Positions 51,560-59,996 of a stretch of 64,000 nucleotides of DNA are shown one piece after another. How positions within the stretch are numbered: the first letter of the stretch is position 1; each line of letters opens with the position of its first letter. The notes beneath the pieces were generated by a model that saw only the letters and a program-made list of their open reading frames with translations, did no database searches and was not told the origin of the DNA. Position numbers and translations under genes: made by a program. This DNA is from Terrisporobacter glycolicus ATCC 14880 = DSM 1288 (lineage in GTDB: Bacteria; Bacillota; Clostridia; Peptostreptococcales; Peptostreptococcaceae), in assembly GCF_036812735.1 (NCBI RefSeq), contig NZ_CP117523.1:2418001-2482000 (forward strand), given 5' to 3'.

Positions 51560-51630
51560 TTATCAAAATGATAATATTATTGTAGCACTATCAAATTGAT
51601 AACACAAGCATTTTATTATCAATTTGATAA
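51560..51630. promoter_or_regulatory. Three phased TTATC-N5-GATAA operators upstream of cysK
   Basis: TTATCAAAATGATAA (51560-51574), CTATCAAATTGATAA (51588-51602) and TTATCAATTTGATAA (51616-51630) begin exactly 28 bp apart. They occupy the cysK side of the divergent region with the regulator at 51755. The same motif occurs twice before the cystine-type symporter. Confidence 0.7.
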
Positions 51631-51754
51631 TTTTTTCATCTTACAAAATTTTACCTGTTTTAAAATATTAAAATTGATAAAAATTAACAATAATAATATG
51701 ATATACTTAAGTAAACCACATTTTTTAGAATAAATTATGTTGGGAGGTTGAATT

Positions 51755-52357
51755 TTGAAATTAATCGATATAAAAAATTATATACAAAGCGTTTGCCAAA
51801 ATATTTCAACTGTACTTGATGTAGATGTTACAGTAGTATCAAAAGATTTAGTAAGAATAGCTGGCACAGGTATTTTCAAAGATAAAATTGATGAAAAAAT
51901 CTCTGATAAATCTGCTTATTCTAATGTATTAATATCTGGAGAACCTTACATTATAAATCGAGACATAGAAGATAGTTGTAAAAATTGTATTCATAGTAAA
52001 GACTGTAAAGAATTAGCTGATATTTGCACACCAATAAAACTTGGTAATAATAATATAGGAATACTTGGTATAGCAGCTTTCACAGAGGAACAAAAAAATA
52101 AAATTTTATCTAAGGATCAAGAATTATGTGAGTTTATCAGTAGTATGTCCAACTTAATTTCTTATAAATTAGATGAATTGTACAAAGAAGAAATTAGAAC
52201 TGTTGAAGAGTTGGAAAAAGAAGAAATTGAAAAAGCAATAAAAAAATATGGAAATAATACACAAGAAATGAAACAAGTAGCAAAGGCATTAAACATTGGG
52301 ATAGCTACTCTTTATAGAAAAGTAAAAAAATATAACATTAATGCTGAAGAAGAATAA
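51755..52357 (+). CDS. Sensor-HTH_8 regulator lacking the sigma-54 AAA+ domain
   Basis: This 200-residue protein has an N-terminal sensor domain (1-145) of the kind found at the start of clostridial sigma-54 activators such as PrdR, with a cysteine set C75, C78, C84 and C91 followed by TPI. A short Glu/Lys linker leads straight to a Fis-type HTH_8 (about 160-198: MKQVAKALNIGIATLYRKVK). The AAA+ domain normally between them is absent, so it cannot activate sigma-54 by itself. The Cys set could bind Fe-S, Zn or react with thiols. Translation starts at a TTG with GGGAGG upstream. It is divergent from cysK. Confidence 0.8.
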   Translation: MKLIDIKNYIQSVCQNISTVLDVDVTVVSKDLVRIAGTGIFKDKIDEKISDKSAYSNVLISGEPYIINRDIEDSCKNCIHSKDCKELADICTPIKLGNNNIGILGIAAFTEEQKNKILSKDQELCEFISSMSNLISYKLDELYKEEIRTVEELEKEEIEKAIKKYGNNTQEMKQVAKALNIGIATLYRKVKKYNINAEEE

Positions 52358-52358
52358 T

Positions 52359-52399
52359 AAAAAACAGTAGATTTACACTTAGTAAATCTACTGTTTTTT
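52359..52399 (+). terminator. Terminator after the sensor-HTH_8 gene
   Basis: AAAACAGTAGATTTAC pairs with GTAAATCTACTGTTTT, a 16-bp perfect stem with a short loop and T run. Confidence 0.9.
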
Positions 52400-52571
52400 A
52401 TTATTTTACAAATATTACAACTTCATCTAAAGTTTATTAACTTTTACACAAATAACAGACAACTTAACCATTAATATATATGATTAAAATTGTGTTTATT
52501 TTCTTTTAATCTATGGTATTATAAAATAAGTTAGATTTGAAAAACTTCACTTTTGTTTTAAGGAGGTAATT

Positions 52572-53018
52572 ATGAAGGATAAATATATTATATATTTTAT
52601 AAGTAGAACAAAATCAGAAATGATAAAATTTATAGATAACAAACTTAAAAAAAATAATTTAGATGATTTAATACCTAGTCATGGTAATATACTTACTGCA
52701 CTCTTTGAAAGTGATAAACCTTTAACTATGAAGGAAATTTCAAGTAAAATTGGAAAAGATAAATCAACTGTAACTGCTTTAGTAAATAAGTTAATAAGCT
52801 TAGGATATATAGAAAAAGAAAAATCTATCTCTGATAAAAGAGTAACTTATATAAAATTAACTGACAATGCAAGAAATATAGAAGATAGATTTAATCATAT
52901 ATCTTCTCAAGTTAGGGAAACTGCATATAATAATTTCACAGAAGAAGAGAAAAAAGAATTCTTAAGATTACTAAAAAAACTTAGTACAAACTTCAGAAAT
53001 GCCAATAAATTAGATTAA
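52572..53018 (+). CDS. MarR family transcriptional regulator
   Basis: This 148-residue winged-helix regulator shows the MarR core: LTMKEISSKIGKDKSTVTAL (recognition region) and GYIEKEKSISDKRVTYIKLT (wing with D-x-R). AAGGAGG precedes the ATG. The gene converges on a nitroreductase gene whose promoter carries a 22-bp palindrome of MarR type, so it may repress that gene. No matching site was seen at its own promoter. Confidence 0.9.
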   Translation: MKDKYIIYFISRTKSEMIKFIDNKLKKNNLDDLIPSHGNILTALFESDKPLTMKEISSKIGKDKSTVTALVNKLISLGYIEKEKSISDKRVTYIKLTDNARNIEDRFNHISSQVRETAYNNFTEEEKKEFLRLLKKLSTNFRNANKLD

Positions 53019-53056
53019 AAAAACTGTAGGCACTATGAGTACCTACAGTTTTTTTT
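53017..53056. terminator. Bidirectional terminator between MarR and nitroreductase genes
   Basis: AAAAAACTGTAGG pairs with CCTACAGTTTTTT around an 11-nt loop, with A and T tracts serving both strands. Confidence 0.9.
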
Positions 53057-53071
53057 AATCTAATATTTCTC

Positions 53072-53710
53072 TTAGTCTATAAAAGTAACTACTTCCTGAA
53101 GTGGTTTTCTAGGTAATTTTGCAGGAGTATTATCCTCTGCTATACCAACAGATATCATGGACATTAATTCGTAATTAGGCTTTTCAAATCCTATTAATTT
53201 TTCTAACTCTGCCTTAGCATGAGTAGGTCCTGTCATATAACAACTTCCATAACCCATTTCTGTTGCTGCTAATAAGAAGTTTTCCACTGCTGCACCTATT
53301 GCTTGTGCTGCAGATTGAGGAGATACTAAAACATCTAGCACTTCCTTTGAAGCTCCATTTTCTTCTAATATTTTGTACTCTATCATATCATAAGGCTTTG
53401 AATAAACCATTACAACTGCAGGCGCATTTTTAAATGAAGTATAGTATTTTAGTACACTCATGTGTATTTTTCTATCCTTTTCAGTTTTAGCTATTTCACC
53501 GATTTTTTCATGACTTTCAGCTACTATTTCGGCCATTTTATTTATTAATTCTTTGTTAGTTATTACAACAAAGTTCCAGTTTTGTTGATGTTTTGGTGAT
53601 GGCGCTTCAATTGCTGCCTCTAACATTTTTAATATGTCTTCTCTTGGTACTTCCACATCTTTAAATTTTCTCACACTTTTTCGATTATAAATCACATCTA
53701 AGTTTGCCAT
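53072..53710 (-). CDS. Nitroreductase family FMN oxidoreductase
   Basis: This 212-residue nitroreductase-fold enzyme should bind FMN. Visible are RKSVRKFKD, EAAIEAPSPKHQQNWNFVVI near residue 35, and AATEMGYGSCYMTGP near 150. It differs from the smaller nitroreductase at 16.6 kb in length and sequence. It is monocistronic, with a promoter 130 nt upstream that overlaps a MarR-type palindrome, so expression is probably inducible. Confidence 0.9.
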   Translation of the reverse strand: MANLDVIYNRKSVRKFKDVEVPREDILKMLEAAIEAPSPKHQQNWNFVVITNKELINKMAEIVAESHEKIGEIAKTEKDRKIHMSVLKYYTSFKNAPAVVMVYSKPYDMIEYKILEENGASKEVLDVLVSPQSAAQAIGAAVENFLLAATEMGYGSCYMTGPTHAKAELEKLIGFEKPNYELMSMISVGIAEDNTPAKLPRKPLQEVVTFID

Positions 53711-54202
53711 TTTATTTCTCCTTTTATGTCTTAATTATAATATTTATAAAAATTTAAATTTTATTAACTGATTTAGCAAAATTGTTTATTTTTTACTTGC
53801 TTAATGTAATTTATAGGTTCCATCCACTATTAGTTTTTCACCAGACTAATTATACCCAATAAATAGTTTGTCGTCAAACTATTTTTCTAATATCATTAAA
53901 AATTATAATGTTTTTATAACCCTTATTCTAAAATTTCTAAATAACATCACAGTTACAAAAGCAAGTATGAAAATATTTATACAAATTTAAATAAATCCTT
54001 AAATATCTCATTTATTAAAAGTAAATTAGTCAAAATTCATTATTTAAAACAGTAATTTATTATATGTTAAATAATTTAGTATTTAATTATAATAATTATT
54101 AATAAATCTTAATCTACATATAAATTAACTTCCTTGGAAATATTAAAAAAGAAATTATAATTTTTAATTAGAATACCTTTTTTTGAATTGGAGGTTTAAT
54201 AT
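53711..54202. other. Intergenic region between nitroreductase and a plus-strand hydrolase-like gene
   Basis: This 492-nt, very AT-rich region holds the nitroreductase promoter and operator (53849-53884). A second weak dyad, ATTAGT-N10-ACTAAT (near 53829-53850), partly covers its -10. The remaining 300 nt show only T/A-rich sequence with no ORF, repeat or RNA signature that I can support. Confidence 0.5.
53849..53884 (-). promoter_or_regulatory. Nitroreductase promoter with MarR-type operator
   Basis: On the minus strand TTGACG (53872-53877) and TATAAT (53849-53854) are exactly 17 bp apart. The -35 sits in a perfect palindrome, AATAGTTTG (53862-53870), TCGT, CAAACTATT (53875-53883). A bound repressor would block RNA polymerase. 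The nearby MarR gene is the natural candidate. Confidence 0.65.
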
Positions 54203-54880
54203 ATGAAAGAGATGCCAACAGCCATTGATGGAACTCTTCGAAAATCTTTTCTTCGTGTGCCAGAAGTTATTAGAGAATGTAGCGGAATTAATGTCTTTGG
54301 AAAAAGAATTAAATCTTTAGTATATACAACAGATTTAGCTATTATAAGAAATGTAAATGCAGACGCTATTTTAGCAGTATATCCATTTACTCCTCAACCA
54401 ATAATTACTCAAGCCCTGCTTTTAGCTTCTGATGTACCTGTTTTTACAGGAGTTGGAGGTGGACTAACAAATGGACTTCGTTCTGTTATGCTTGGTACAA
54501 ATGCTGAAATACAAGGTGCTATAGGAGTCGTCGTAAATGCTCCCACCTCTAATGAAACACTTAAAAGTCTATCTGACGCACTAGATATTCCTGTGGTTGT
54601 TAGTATCATAAGTGAAGATTGCGATATAGAAGGAAGAATACATGCAGGAGCAAGCATATTAAATGTTTCTGCATCAAAAGATACTCCCAAGATAGTTGCA
54701 AAAATAAGAAAAGAATACCCAAAATTTCCTATTATAGCAACAGGTGGACCTACTGATGATACAATTAGAGAAACCATAAAAGCTGGTGCCAATGCTATAA
54801 CTTGGACGCCACCTACAGTTCCCCACCTTTTCAAAGGTGTAATGAATTCTTATAGAATTAATGTAGAACATCATCACTAA
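54203..54880 (+). CDS. Conserved TIM-barrel-like hydrolase-type protein
   Basis: This 225-residue cytoplasmic protein resembles proteins annotated only as putative hydrolases in Clostridia. Glycine-rich turns GVGGGLTNGLRS and IIATGGPTDDTIRETIKAGA, with alternating beta and alpha segments, suggest a phosphate-binding TIM-barrel-like fold. No catalytic motif can be named. It ends in three His residues, natural in the sequence. GGAGG precedes the ATG. It is monocistronic. Confidence 0.75.
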   Translation: MKEMPTAIDGTLRKSFLRVPEVIRECSGINVFGKRIKSLVYTTDLAIIRNVNADAILAVYPFTPQPIITQALLLASDVPVFTGVGGGLTNGLRSVMLGTNAEIQGAIGVVVNAPTSNETLKSLSDALDIPVVVSIISEDCDIEGRIHAGASILNVSASKDTPKIVAKIRKEYPKFPIIATGGPTDDTIRETIKAGANAITWTPPTVPHLFKGVMNSYRINVEHHH

Positions 54881-54892
54881 AAGTAAATAATT

Positions 54893-54919
54893 AAAAAGCA
54901 GTGATACTCACTGCTTTTT
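54893..54919. terminator. Bidirectional terminator between hydrolase-like and flavin reductase genes
   Basis: AAAAAGCAGTGA pairs with TCACTGCTTTTT around a 3-nt loop. Confidence 0.9.
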
Positions 54920-54920
54920 C

Positions 54921-55412
54921 TTATTTTTTATAAGCTTTTACTATTTCACCATAATATAAATAATGATAATCTTCTTTAGGATAATTCTTTTTCAACTCTT
55001 CAGGAAATTTGTCTTTATCTATAAGGTCAACATATTTTATCTCACATTCGTAGTACATATCACAATTATATACAATTGGTGAATTGACAACTTGACTTGG
55101 TATAAATTTAATTTTGCTTATTTTTTCTTTATCTATATCTCTCCCTGACTTTGTTCCACAAATAGTTAATGCTTCTTTAAAGTCGTCACTATAGGGAATA
55201 CTTATAGTATAATCTTTAGCCTCTTTTATTAATTCTTGTGTGTATCTTTGAGGTCTAACCATAGCAACAAAAAATGGTCTATTCCAGCTATATCCCACAT
55301 ATCCCCAAGCAATTGTCATTGTATTTACTATGTTTTTATTTTTTACTGTAAGAAACGCTCCCCTTTTACTTAGGTTTTCCATTGCTATTCCCAAATCTTC
55401 ATAAAAATTCAT
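54921..55412 (-). CDS. Flavin reductase-like FMN-binding protein
   Basis: This 163-residue protein has the flavin reductase-like split barrel: GAFLTVKNKNIVNTMTIAWG near residue 20, WNRPFFVAMVRPQRYT near 45, and LTICGTKSGRD near 82. Such proteins bind FMN and reduce flavin or a small substrate with NAD(P)H. The partner is unknown. It is monocistronic. Confidence 0.88.
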   Translation of the reverse strand: MNFYEDLGIAMENLSKRGAFLTVKNKNIVNTMTIAWGYVGYSWNRPFFVAMVRPQRYTQELIKEAKDYTISIPYSDDFKEALTICGTKSGRDIDKEKISKIKFIPSQVVNSPIVYNCDMYYECEIKYVDLIDKDKFPEELKKNYPKEDYHYLYYGEIVKAYKK

Positions 55413-55492
55413 TGTAAATTGGCTCCCACCTTTCTATTAGTATATTCATATTAGAAATTATAGCAGATAATAAATACATATGAAAAACTTAT

Positions 55493-55807
55493 TTATTCAT
55501 CATAATCTATATACTTGTCATTACATAAATATTTAAAATATCCAACTCGTTCTAAATTCTTTCTTGGAGCAATCAGAGTAGATTCTAAATCAGTTGCAAC
55601 TCTATAGTGTTTTCTTGCTCTATTATAATCTCCTCGCTTTTCATAATAAATTCCTAATAAATTATGAATTCTACCTGAAGATAAATCCTCAGCCATAGCC
55701 TCTTTAATTTTATAAATAGCCAAATCATAATCATTTATTTTTAAATAGTAAATAGCTTTATCTATTGTACTATTTTTATCTTCATATACTTTAACCATTT
55801 TACTCAA
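55493..55807 (-). CDS. Small TPR protein
   Basis: This 104-residue protein has two TPR motifs: DKAIYYLKINDYDLAIYKIK and IHNLLGIYYEKRGDYNRARK with HYRVATDLEST. It is cytoplasmic and probably a protein-interaction module. It lies between the flavin reductase and YitT genes without operon links that I can support. Confidence 0.8.
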   Translation of the reverse strand: MSKMVKVYEDKNSTIDKAIYYLKINDYDLAIYKIKEAMAEDLSSGRIHNLLGIYYEKRGDYNRARKHYRVATDLESTLIAPRKNLERVGYFKYLCNDKYIDYDE

Positions 55808-55903
55808 CTCCCTTTTTTATAATATATTACTATTGTATTTATATTTTAGTTAAGTTCACATTAAAGTTTTTATTATTATATAAAAATTGTATGAAGATTT
55901 TCA

Positions 55904-55935
55904 TAAAAAAACAGCAATATTTAAATTGCTGTTTT
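55904..55935 (-). terminator. Terminator after the YitT family gene
   Basis: AAAACAGCAAT pairs with ATTGCTGTTTT around a 6-nt loop, 5 nt past the stop. Confidence 0.85.
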
Positions 55936-55940
55936 ACAAA

Positions 55941-56792
55941 CTATAACTTTTTCTCCTTAAATCCTCCACCTTTTACTTCATCAATATTATTTATTGACAC
56001 AAATGCATTTTTATCTTCTTTATATATGATTTCCTTTATTTTAGCAATTTGACTAGAAGAAACTACACAATATATCATTTTTTTATTTGCTTTTGAGTAA
56101 GCCCCTTGCGCATCTAAAAAAGTTACACCTTTTCCTGTAGTTTTCATTATACTATTAGCAATCTCCATGTTTTTCTCTGATATAAGTAAAATTAACTTTT
56201 GTTTATTAAAAACATCTTTTGCCTTTTCTATTGATATAGATGTTAAATACATAGAAATTAAAGTATACATTGCCTTTAGACCACCAAAGAACACACCTCC
56301 TGCACAAATAATAAAAAAGTTTATTATTAGAGATGCATTTTTTATAGATATATCATATTTAATTTTTAGAGCTGCCATTACAATATCTAAGCCTCCAACA
56401 GATGAGTTAGCCTTAAATATTAAACCAACACCAACACCTATTAAAACGCCTCCAAAAATGCTTTGAATCATTAAATCATCAATCCTTATATATTTATAAA
56501 GATTTTCTGAAATACCTAAAGCAAATGAATAAATAAACATATTGATTATACTTGTAAAAAAGAACTCCTTGTCCACGTATTTTTTACAAATTAAAAATAT
56601 TGGGATATTCATAATTAATATGGCTACTCCTTGATTAATCCCAAGTAACTTATTAAATATAACAACTATTCCTGCTAGGCCACTACTAAGTAAATCTGCC
56701 GGTGTTAAAAAACCGTTAATTCCTATGGCGCATATTATTATACCTATAATTATTAATAATTGCTTTCCTACCCTACTTTCTAAAAAATCCAC
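55941..56792 (-). CDS. YitT family membrane protein (DUF161 plus DUF2179)
   Basis: This 283-residue protein has five or six membrane helices (about 10-170; ADLLSSGLAGIVVIFNKLLG and KANSSVGGLDIVMAALKIKY are family marks), then a cytoplasmic DUF2179 domain (about 195-275) containing TGKGVTFLDAQGAYSKANKK. Substrate unknown. Translation probably starts at a GTG (56790-56792). It is monocistronic. Confidence 0.9.
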   Translation of the reverse strand: MDFLESRVGKQLLIIIGIIICAIGINGFLTPADLLSSGLAGIVVIFNKLLGINQGVAILIMNIPIFLICKKYVDKEFFFTSIINMFIYSFALGISENLYKYIRIDDLMIQSIFGGVLIGVGVGLIFKANSSVGGLDIVMAALKIKYDISIKNASLIINFFIICAGGVFFGGLKAMYTLISMYLTSISIEKAKDVFNKQKLILLISEKNMEIANSIMKTTGKGVTFLDAQGAYSKANKKMIYCVVSSSQIAKIKEIIYKEDKNAFVSINNIDEVKGGGFKEKKL

Positions 56793-56894
56793 CTGTCACT
56801 CTTCTCCCCCCTTGAATATATATCTCCCAATTAATATTTTACCTGAATTTTCAGTATAATGGATAAGAATTATGTAAAATGATTTTTTTAGATA

Positions 56895-56930
56895 AAAAAA
56901 GCTGCTTATCTCAATTGATGCGCAACTTTT
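56895..56930 (-). terminator. Left-over terminator of the PAP2-like pseudogene
   Basis: AAAAAGCTGC and GCGCAACTTTTT form an imperfect stem just past the remnant's last in-frame stop, with a T run on the minus strand. Confidence 0.6.
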
Positions 56931-56935
56931 TATAT

Positions 56936-57270
56936 TTTATTATTAATATACAAGCATTATTGGTGCATCGGTGTGTATACTTTAGCATCATCATAGTATT
57001 TTTGATTTTTCAAATATTCTATAATAAGTTGACCAATTTGCTTTCCTCATTTTAATCCTTCTACACAATCACATCTAAATTGAACTCCCACATGCAGCCT
57101 TGAAGTAGATGCTTATTTGGCAATTTCACTAAGTTTTTCAGATTCTGCTAGAAAGTAATAAGATAAAACTTCACAAGTAGCTTCAGATACTACAGAGTGT
57201 CCAGATAAATACGTTGGGCTCAATACCATGGTAAACTCTTTCTTCCCCTGGATAAAAAATGCGTGACCAA
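56936..57270 (-). pseudogene. Remnant of a PAP2 / vanadium haloperoxidase-like phosphatase
   Basis: Translating the minus strand in one frame gives the C-terminal part of a PAP2-fold protein, broken by two in-frame stops (TAA near 57116, TGA near 57049). FTMVLSPTYLSGHSVVSEAT keeps the S-G-H-S motif and STSRLHVGVQFRCD keeps the S-R of the last motif, but its catalytic His is now Gln. The N-terminal half is missing upstream of 57270. A terminator is still present downstream. The gene is therefore decayed and not functional. Confidence 0.75.
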
Positions 57271-57402
57271 CTATTATAAGAATTATTTCTATAATTTATT
57301 CTATTACAACTAGACTTATTTACCTTCTTAATATAAGTTTGTTATATTATATTAAGGTATGTTACAATTTGTTGCATTTTGTATTTTGCCATATAATTAT
57401 TC

Positions 57403-58254
57403 TTATTTTTCTTTTATTGGTATCCAAACTTCAAATACTGAGTCTAATGGGTCTGCATTAATATATAACTCTATATCAGGTTGATTTGCATATTCATAAG
57501 AAGAAGATGGCAACCATTCAGTTATTGCTCTTTTTTCAACTTCTTGTATAGATTCTGGCATTTTACCTTTCCCAGGAAATACAGCCCATGTGCAAGGTTG
57601 AATTATATATTCATGCATACCTTCTTTTATCTCCTTATTTGTCTCAACTCCAATATAATATTCCCATTTATCCATAATATCCATACATGCACTAACTCCA
57701 AGTACTCCTTTGCTATTTTCATCCATAAGTGATATTACTTCATTTAACTTATTATTTTGCGATACTTCACACCAAAATTTAGGTACTTCTTGAAAATTTT
57801 CTTCAATATTTTTACTCATTTCTTTTTTTAACCCTACAATTCTTATTTCATCTCTTTTTATTATTTGATATTCCATATCTTTTACCCCTTTTATAGTAAT
57901 TTTGAAACTTATTGGAGGATATGACTTTAGAACAGTTCCTGGCTTACTGGCTACAGACGGAGAAACCCCGTGGATCTTTTGAAATGCTCTATTAAAAGAT
58001 GTAGGGCTTTCATAGCCATATTTATAGGATACGTCTATAACCTTTTCTCCTTTTTGTAAATCAAATGCGGCTATAGTCATTTTTCTTTGTCGTATGTATT
58101 CTGAAAGAGTAATACCTGCAATATATGAAAACATTCTTTGAAAATGATAAGTAGAACAACATGCTATTTTAGCAGCTTCATTATAATCTATATTTCCCTG
58201 TAAATTATCTTCAATATATTTTATAGATTCATTTAATTTATCCAACCATTCCAT
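57403..58254 (-). CDS. AraC family regulator with GyrI-like effector domain
   Basis: This 283-residue regulator has an N-terminal AraC-type double HTH (about 5-105; IACCSTYHFQRMFSYIAGIT and VIDVSYKYGYESPTSFNRAF) and a C-terminal GyrI-like ligand-binding domain (about 125-280). The layout is like the Rob/SoxS-type sensor of small hydrophobic compounds. The ATG at 58252-58254 is favoured by GAGGAG spacing; the other candidate is two codons upstream. No intact target gene adjoins it: both neighbours are pseudogenes. Confidence 0.9.
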   Translation of the reverse strand: MEWLDKLNESIKYIEDNLQGNIDYNEAAKIACCSTYHFQRMFSYIAGITLSEYIRQRKMTIAAFDLQKGEKVIDVSYKYGYESPTSFNRAFQKIHGVSPSVASKPGTVLKSYPPISFKITIKGVKDMEYQIIKRDEIRIVGLKKEMSKNIEENFQEVPKFWCEVSQNNKLNEVISLMDENSKGVLGVSACMDIMDKWEYYIGVETNKEIKEGMHEYIIQPCTWAVFPGKGKMPESIQEVEKRAITEWLPSSSYEYANQPDIELYINADPLDSVFEVWIPIKEK

Positions 58255-58572
58255 TAACATCTCTCCTCTAATTAATATTGTATTTGAGTAAAAATAGAAA
58301 TACCTCTCATTTTGTGCACAGTAATGAGAGGTTTACATGTATAACACTCTTTATTAAATTCTATGTCTATACATAATATCCTTTATTATAATAAAATATT
58401 ACATCCTGCTACAAATTTGAATTAAGAACCGCAGCAAACTACTAAGCTTTCTATAAAATAACATACTTTTATATAGTTTTAACCAATCTAAGTATATTCA
58501 ATATTTATAGTTACTATATAAAATAGTATTGAGCATATTATTAATATAAAGTAAATTTTCAAGTAGGTTATT
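58255..58572. other. Intergenic region with one hairpin, upstream of the AraC gene
   Basis: This 318-nt AT-rich region has one clear hairpin, ACCTCTCATT (58302-58311) with AATGAGAGGT (58323-58332), 11-nt loop, without a T run in either direction. It may be an operator or RNA leader of the AraC gene. Nothing else is apparent. Confidence 0.45.
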
Positions 58573-59596
58573 ATGAGGAATATAATCGACTACGTTGAAA
58601 ATGAGTTTTATACCTTTAACGAAAAAAAATTTAATACTGTAGACTCTCTTATTCTTTCTCAAGTCACAAATTTTTTGTACGATGATTTAGTAGGTGATCT
58701 GTATAGTCTAAAGCCTCCTGTATATTTTAAAGATTTATTAAAGGCTGAGTATTTTGAAAAAATGTTTCGTAGCTTTATTTTACCTAAAAAAATAAACAAC
58801 TATTATTTGCTTTAACTGCAAGTCCATGATTTAGAAATATTGAAATTAATTACCATATATCAAAAATAAATATAGATGAAGAAAAACAATTTTCTGACAC
58901 AACATTTATAATAAACAATGAGCTTGCATATTTAGGATTTAGAGGAACAGATATTACAGTAGTTGGTTGGAAAGAGGATTTTAATATGGCATTTGTATGC
59001 CCTATTCCATCTCAATTAGAAGGAGTTGCATATGTGAATACAATTTCTAAAATATTACCTCATAAATTGCATATTAGAGATCATTCAAAAGTTGGTAATA
59101 TTGCTGCTTATTCAGCCATGACGGTGCTGGTTTTAGAGATAAAATTATAAAAAATAAAATAAATAAAACTATCCCTTACTCTTCTTTAGTTGGTATCCTA
59201 CTCGAAAATCATGAGCATTATCATGTTGTAAAAAGTAGTGGTGTGGGTGACATAATGCAACATGATCCTTTATGGTGGGAAGTTGGAAAATGTGATTTCG
59301 TTTATTTAAATGAATTATCTTCAAAATCTAAATATGTTAACAAAACGCTTAACATTTGACTAAACCAAATTTCAGATAAAAAATGCAAACAATTTATTGG
59401 GGCATTGTTTGAAATTTTGAATTCAACTAAATGTGAAACTATTACTAATATTTCAGCTAATTATAAAACTAACTTTCCTATTATTCTAAATGCTCTAAAA
59501 CATATGAATCCAGAAGAAAAAATTCTCCTGCTTAAAACACTATGTGATAGCCATGTAATTTCACACAACTACCTTGTTCAATCCAAATTGTTATAA
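58573..59596 (+). pseudogene. Broken DUF2974 (Mbeg1-like, lipase-fold) gene
   Basis: Several consecutive fragments in different frames rebuild one DUF2974 protein. The first (58573-58815) has NTVDSLILSQVTNF. The next (about 58870-59148) has IINNELAYLGFRGTDITVVG and the nucleophile region HSKVGNIAAYSAM, where intact members have H-S-K-G-G-N. The third (about 59128-59360) has SSLVGILLENHEHYHVVKSS and DIMQHDPLWWE. The last, after a TGA, runs to 59596. At least two frameshifts, a deletion and one stop separate them. The gene is inactive, but domain order is kept, so decay is recent. Confidence 0.85.
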
Positions 59597-59600
59597 ACTA

Positions 59601-59643
59601 AAAAAGTGTAATGAGATTATAAGTAAATCTCATTACACTTTTT
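59601..59643. terminator. Bidirectional terminator between the DUF2974 pseudogene and ppnP
   Basis: AAAAAGTGTAATGAGAT pairs with ATCTCATTACACTTTTT, a 17-bp perfect stem with a 9-nt loop. Confidence 0.9.
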
Positions 59644-59644
59644 A

Positions 59645-59959
59645 TTACTTATCTTTATAAGAACAGCAATAATCTCCGTAAGTTTTAACTCTTACTTCAA
59701 AAGCTGATTTTTCAGGAACTATAAAGCTGTCCCCTTCTTTATAAGTTCTAAATTCACTTTCACCAGGTAAACAAATATCCATTTCTCCACCTATAACTTC
59801 CATTAATTCTTCAACACCAGTGTTAAATACATATTCACCTGGCATCATAAATCCTAATGTTTTTCTTTCTCCATTTTCAAAATACACAGTTCTACTAGTT
59901 ACTTTTCCATCAAAATATACTGTAGCTTTTTTTACAACTTTTACATTATTAAATTCCAT
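59645..59959 (-). CDS. ppnP: Pyrimidine/purine nucleoside phosphorylase PpnP
   Basis: PpnP is a small cupin enzyme that splits many nucleosides with phosphate into base plus ribose 1-phosphate. This 104-residue protein shows the family pattern: [35 protein letters not shown], the cupin stretch [19 protein letters not shown] and a final YCCSY. It lies 37 nt after proC on the same strand with no terminator between, so it may be the last gene of the hydroxyproline operon, although no metabolic link is obvious. Confidence 0.9.
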   Translation of the reverse strand: MEFNNVKVVKKATVYFDGKVTSRTVYFENGERKTLGFMMPGEYVFNTGVEELMEVIGGEMDICLPGESEFRTYKEGDSFIVPEKSAFEVRVKTYGDYCCSYKDK

Positions 59960-59996
59960 AATTTTCTCCCTTATTATTTATATTAATATAATAATT

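Noticed and set aside
54409-54834. 141-codon minus-strand frame opposite the hydrolase-like gene
   Set aside because: Antisense shadow without a ribosome site.
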